13,788 nucleotides of DNA, from the NCBI GenBank assembly GCA_035637315.1, contig DASPXK010000069.1, forward strand, positions 1 through 13,788, given 5' to 3'. The notes beneath the pieces are model-generated. The model ran no database searches. It saw only the letters and a program-made list of their open reading frames with translations, and was not told the origin of the DNA. Positions 10,913 through 13,788 of the stretch are shown here, one piece after another. A program made the translations under genes and the position numbers. The stretch's first letter is position 1. The number at the start of each line of letters is the position of its first letter. Origin of the DNA: DASPXK01 sp035637315 (GTDB lineage: Bacteria > Chloroflexota > UBA6077 > JACCZL01).

Positions 10913-13788
10913 ATGGGTCTCACACGCCTCGCGGTATACCGTCCCCTCGTCGTCCTCGTCGCGGTCGCCTCGATCATCCTGTTCGGGCTCGTTAGCTACG
11001 CCCGCCTCGGGCTGGACCAGCTGCCCGAGATCAAGATCCCGGTGGTCACGGTCATCGTGCCGTTCCCCGGCGCCGGACCGCAGGAGGTCGAGGAGCAGGT
11101 CACTCGGAAGATCGAGGACGCCCTGGCCGCGCTGAATGACATCGACGAGATCAGCTCGATCTCCAGCCAGAACCAGGCCACGGTCAGCGTCAAGTTTCGC
11201 GAGAGCGTCAACATCGACCTTGTCGCGCTCGACGTCGAGCGGACGGTCAACAACCTGCGGCGTGAGCTGCCAAGCGAGATCGACTCGCCCACCATCCGCA
11301 AGGTCGATGTCAACGATCAGCCAATCCTGTACCTGGCGCTGACGAGCGCCGGCAGCCGCGACTCGACCGAGCTGTATCGGATCGCAGACGACCAGGTCCG
11401 GCCACGCCTGGAGTCACTCGAAGGGATTAGCTCGGCGCGGGTCCTGGGCGGGCGCAAGCCGGAGATCCAGGTAGCCGTCAGCCCCGATCGGCTGCGCGCT
11501 TTTCGCACGAGCGTCTCGGACGTCTCGCAGGCGCTGGCTAACCAGTACCAGACCGTTTCGGGCGGGACGGTGACGGGCGGACGAAACGACCCGAACCGAG
11601 AGTTCGCGGTGCGCATCGAAGGTCGCAACCGTGACCCGGCCAGCCTGGCAAACCTGAGCGTCACGGGCCGCGACGGCTCCGCCACCGAGCTGCGCAACCT
11701 GGCTGACATCAGTGCCGCCGGCGCCGATCAGGTTGCCATCGTCCGCCTCAACGGCCGCGATTCGATCGGCTTGCTGGTCTCCAAGCAGGGCCAGGCGAAC
11801 ATCACGCAGGCAGCGGACAAAGTCCTGGACGAGATTCGCGCGATCAACAACGACCTGCCGCCGGACTTGCGGGTCGAGGTGGTCATCGATCGGAGCAGCT
11901 TCATCCGCTCCTCCGTGCGAGACGTTCAGAAGGAGCTGGCGCTGGCCGCCCTGCTGACCGGTGTGGTGCTGCTCCTGTTCCTCCATACGCTCCGGGCGAC
12001 GGTTATCGTGCTGGTGGCGATCCCGACCTGTGTGATCGCGACCTTCGTCGTCATGAAGCTGACCGGGCTGACGATCAACATATTGAGCCTGCTCGGCCTG
12101 ACCACCAGCATCGGGATCCTCGTCGACGACAGCATCGTGGTGCTGGAGAACATCTTCCGCAAGTTCGAGCACGGCGACGAGCCGAAGACCGCGGCGGTCA
12201 GGGGCCGCAGCGAGATTGGTCTGGCCGCGATCGCGATTACGCTCGTCGACGTGGTCGTGTATGGGCCGATCGTCTTCCTGACGGGCACCACAGGCGGGTT
12301 CCTGCGCAACTTCGCGATCGTCGTCACGGCCGCCACGCTGTGCTCGCTGCTCGTGTCATTCACCCTGACGCCGATGATGGCCTCGCGCTGGCTGCGCGGG
12401 GCTCAGGGGAGTAGCTGGCTGAGTCGTGTGGCGGCCTGTTGGGAGCCGCTGTACGGGTCGCTCGAGCCACGCTACGCGATCTTCCTCGAGCGCGCCCTTC
12501 GTCACCGCCTGATCGTCGTGTTCGGCGCCATCGCGATCCTGGTCGGCAGCTTTGGGATGGTGCCCTTCATCGGGGCCGAGTTCGTCCCTGACATCGACAG
12601 TCCATTCATCGCGATGTCAGGCGAGCTGCCGGGCGGGTCGACTCTGGAGGCGACCGACCGCGTAATGCGCCTGTGGGAGCAACGGCTCATGGATCGCTCG
12701 CGGTTCCCCGAGATCGTCAAGGTGTACAGCGTGGTGGGCGCCGGGGCGACCGATCTGGACCGCGGGACTCGATTCCTGAGCGTCATCGTGGAGCTGACGC
12801 CCCGCACCGAGCGGCGGCGGACGAGCAGCCAGATTCGCCGCCAGGCGCTCCAGGCTTCGGCGGACATCCCGGAGCTTTCGACCAGCATCGGCGGAAACCG
12901 GCCCGGCGGGAGTGGTCAGGCGATCCAGATTCGGCTGTTCGGGCGCGACATCGGCGAGCTGACGGGCGCCGCGGCTGAGGTCCAGCAACAACTGGCCCGC
13001 CGGCCTGAGCTGGCCGATGTGACCAACAGCACCGGGGCGCTTGCGCCCGAGGTCGTGGCGAGGGTCGACCAGCAGCGGCTTCGGGACCTGGGGCTCTCAA
13101 CCCAGCAGGTCGGAGCCGCCGTCAGGATCGCGTACCAGGGCCTCGTACCGGCCAAGTGGCCGCGCCCGGATGGAAGTGAGGTGGACATCAGGATCCGGCT
13201 GGCCGAATCGACCCGCCGCGACGTAAGCGCGCTCCAGGACCTGCCGCTGCTGACGAATCGTGGCGCGATCGTCACCCTTGGTCAGGTGGGCCAGATCGAG
13301 CAACAGAGCATCCCGGCCCGCATCAATCGGATTCAGCGCCAGCGAGTAGCGATCATCGGAGCCGATCCGCGCGGCGTCGCGCTCGGCACGGCCAGCGGGA
13401 TCGTTACGAGCGAGATGGCCAAGGTGCCGATGCCCGCCGGTGTCCGCTGGGAGCTGGCCGGCCAGAGCAGGGATCAGCAGGAGGCGTTCAGCAACCTCGG
13501 GCTGGCGCTTGGCATCTCCGCCATCCTGGTCTACCTGGTCCTGACGGCACTGTACGAGAGCCTGATCCTGCCGCTGGTGGTCCTGTCCTCGCTCCCACTC
13601 GCGTTGATCGGGGCGCTCGCCAGCCTTTTGATCTTCCGCAACACGCTCAACATCCTGTCCCTGATCGGCGTCATCGCTCTGTTTGGCCTGGTCGGCAAGA
13701 ATGCGATCTTGCTGGTGGATTACACCAACGTGCTGCGCCGCCAGGGGCTGGAGCGGAACGAGGCGCTGCGTCGGGCTGGCCCGATCCG
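10913..13788 (+). CDS. RND-family efflux pump (HAE1 type), 3' end outside window
   Basis: Open from the ATG at 10913 to the window edge with no stop: 958 codons of a family that is usually about 1030-1050 residues. These proton-driven inner-membrane pumps export drugs or lipophilic compounds. After TM1 (about 8-30) come a large external loop with GAGPQEVEEQVT and then TM2-6. The TM4 proton relay aspartates are Asp405 and Asp406 (GILVDDSIVVLEN). A second external loop follows, then TM7-10, with the relay lysine Lys929 in GLVGKNAILLVDY. All key residues are intact and the frame was checked at several points. It is cotranscribed with marR. No membrane-fusion partner or outer-membrane channel gene lies upstream; one may follow beyond the edge. 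No GGAGG-type ribosome site precedes the ATG. Confidence 0.93.
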   Translation, partial: MGLTRLAVYRPLVVLVAVASIILFGLVSYARLGLDQLPEIKIPVVTVIVPFPGAGPQEVEEQVTRKIEDALAALNDIDEISSISSQNQATVSVKFRESVNIDLVALDVERTVNNLRRELPSEIDSPTIRKVDVNDQPILYLALTSAGSRDSTELYRIADDQVRPRLESLEGISSARVLGGRKPEIQVAVSPDRLRAFRTSVSDVSQALANQYQTVSGGTVTGGRNDPNREFAVRIEGRNRDPASLANLSVTGRDGSATELRNLADISAAGADQVAIVRLNGRDSIGLLVSKQGQANITQAADKVLDEIRAINNDLPPDLRVEVVIDRSSFIRSSVRDVQKELALAALLTGVVLLLFLHTLRATVIVLVAIPTCVIATFVVMKLTGLTINILSLLGLTTSIGILVDDSIVVLENIFRKFEHGDEPKTAAVRGRSEIGLAAIAITLVDVVVYGPIVFLTGTTGGFLRNFAIVVTAATLCSLLVSFTLTPMMASRWLRGAQGSSWLSRVAACWEPLYGSLEPRYAIFLERALRHRLIVVFGAIAILVGSFGMVPFIGAEFVPDIDSPFIAMSGELPGGSTLEATDRVMRLWEQRLMDRSRFPEIVKVYSVVGAGATDLDRGTRFLSVIVELTPRTERRRTSSQIRRQALQASADIPELSTSIGGNRPGGSGQAIQIRLFGRDIGELTGAAAEVQQQLARRPELADVTNSTGALAPEVVARVDQQRLRDLGLSTQQVGAAVRIAYQGLVPAKWPRPDGSEVDIRIRLAESTRRDVSALQDLPLLTNRGAIVTLGQVGQIEQQSIPARINRIQRQRVAIIGADPRGVALGTASGIVTSEMAKVPMPAGVRWELAGQSRDQQEAFSNLGLALGISAILVYLVLTALYESLILPLVVLSSLPLALIGALASLLIFRNTLNILSLIGVIALFGLVGKNAILLVDYTNVLRRQGLERNEALRRAGPI

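Noticed and set aside
11414..12172. A 252-codon minus-strand frame inside the efflux pump
   Set aside because: The plus strand has an unbroken RND protein with all proton-relay residues; this is a shadow.

Overview
This GC-rich 13.8 kb window comes from a bacterial chromosome. It holds ten well-supported protein genes, one of them cut by the right edge, and one doubtful small ORF. No rRNA, tRNA, CRISPR array, transposase or phage gene was seen. The mix of a heterotetrameric-E1 pyruvate dehydrogenase operon, an FHA-membrane-protease protein, a matrixin-like protease, a DinB-fold protein and repeat-rich intergenic DNA would suit a Chloroflexota-type or actinobacterium-like organism. That placement is inference only, because no marker gene is present.

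Layout, left to right. (1) 1-165: an array of 7-bp repeats cut by the window edge. (2) 166-2012, minus strand: a DNA methyltransferase gene (TTG start) overlapping by ATGA a secreted TolB-like beta-propeller gene. (3) 2160-3371, plus: a one-pass membrane protein with a cytoplasmic FHA domain and an external trypsin-fold protease. (4) 3488-7412, plus: a tight four-gene operon encoding a CBS-pair/rubredoxin-like protein and the E1 alpha, E1 beta and E2 subunits of a 2-oxoacid (probably pyruvate) dehydrogenase complex. The E3 gene is not in the window. (5) 7481-10108, minus: a DinB-fold protein, a zinc alcohol dehydrogenase and a small secreted matrixin-like metalloprotease. (6) 10349-13788, plus: a MarR regulator behind a good sigma70-like promoter, then an HAE1-type RND efflux pump that runs off the right edge. 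The pump has no stop codon in the window.

The most unusual feature is not a protein. Five of the gene junctions carry short arrays of exactly 7-bp repeats. Each array has its own heptamer sequence and nearly all contain inverted copies, so they can form hairpins or perfect palindromes (1-154, 2034-2067, 3377-3434, 7452-7481, 10876-10906). In two cases the array overlaps a stop codon. Separately, two palindromic elements of a different kind sit in frame inside coding sequences (the TolB-like gene and the E2 linker) without breaking them. This resembles known in-frame palindromic insertions in other bacteria. Other points of interest are the CBS-rubredoxin fusion at the head of the dehydrogenase operon and the FHA-to-protease transmembrane architecture.
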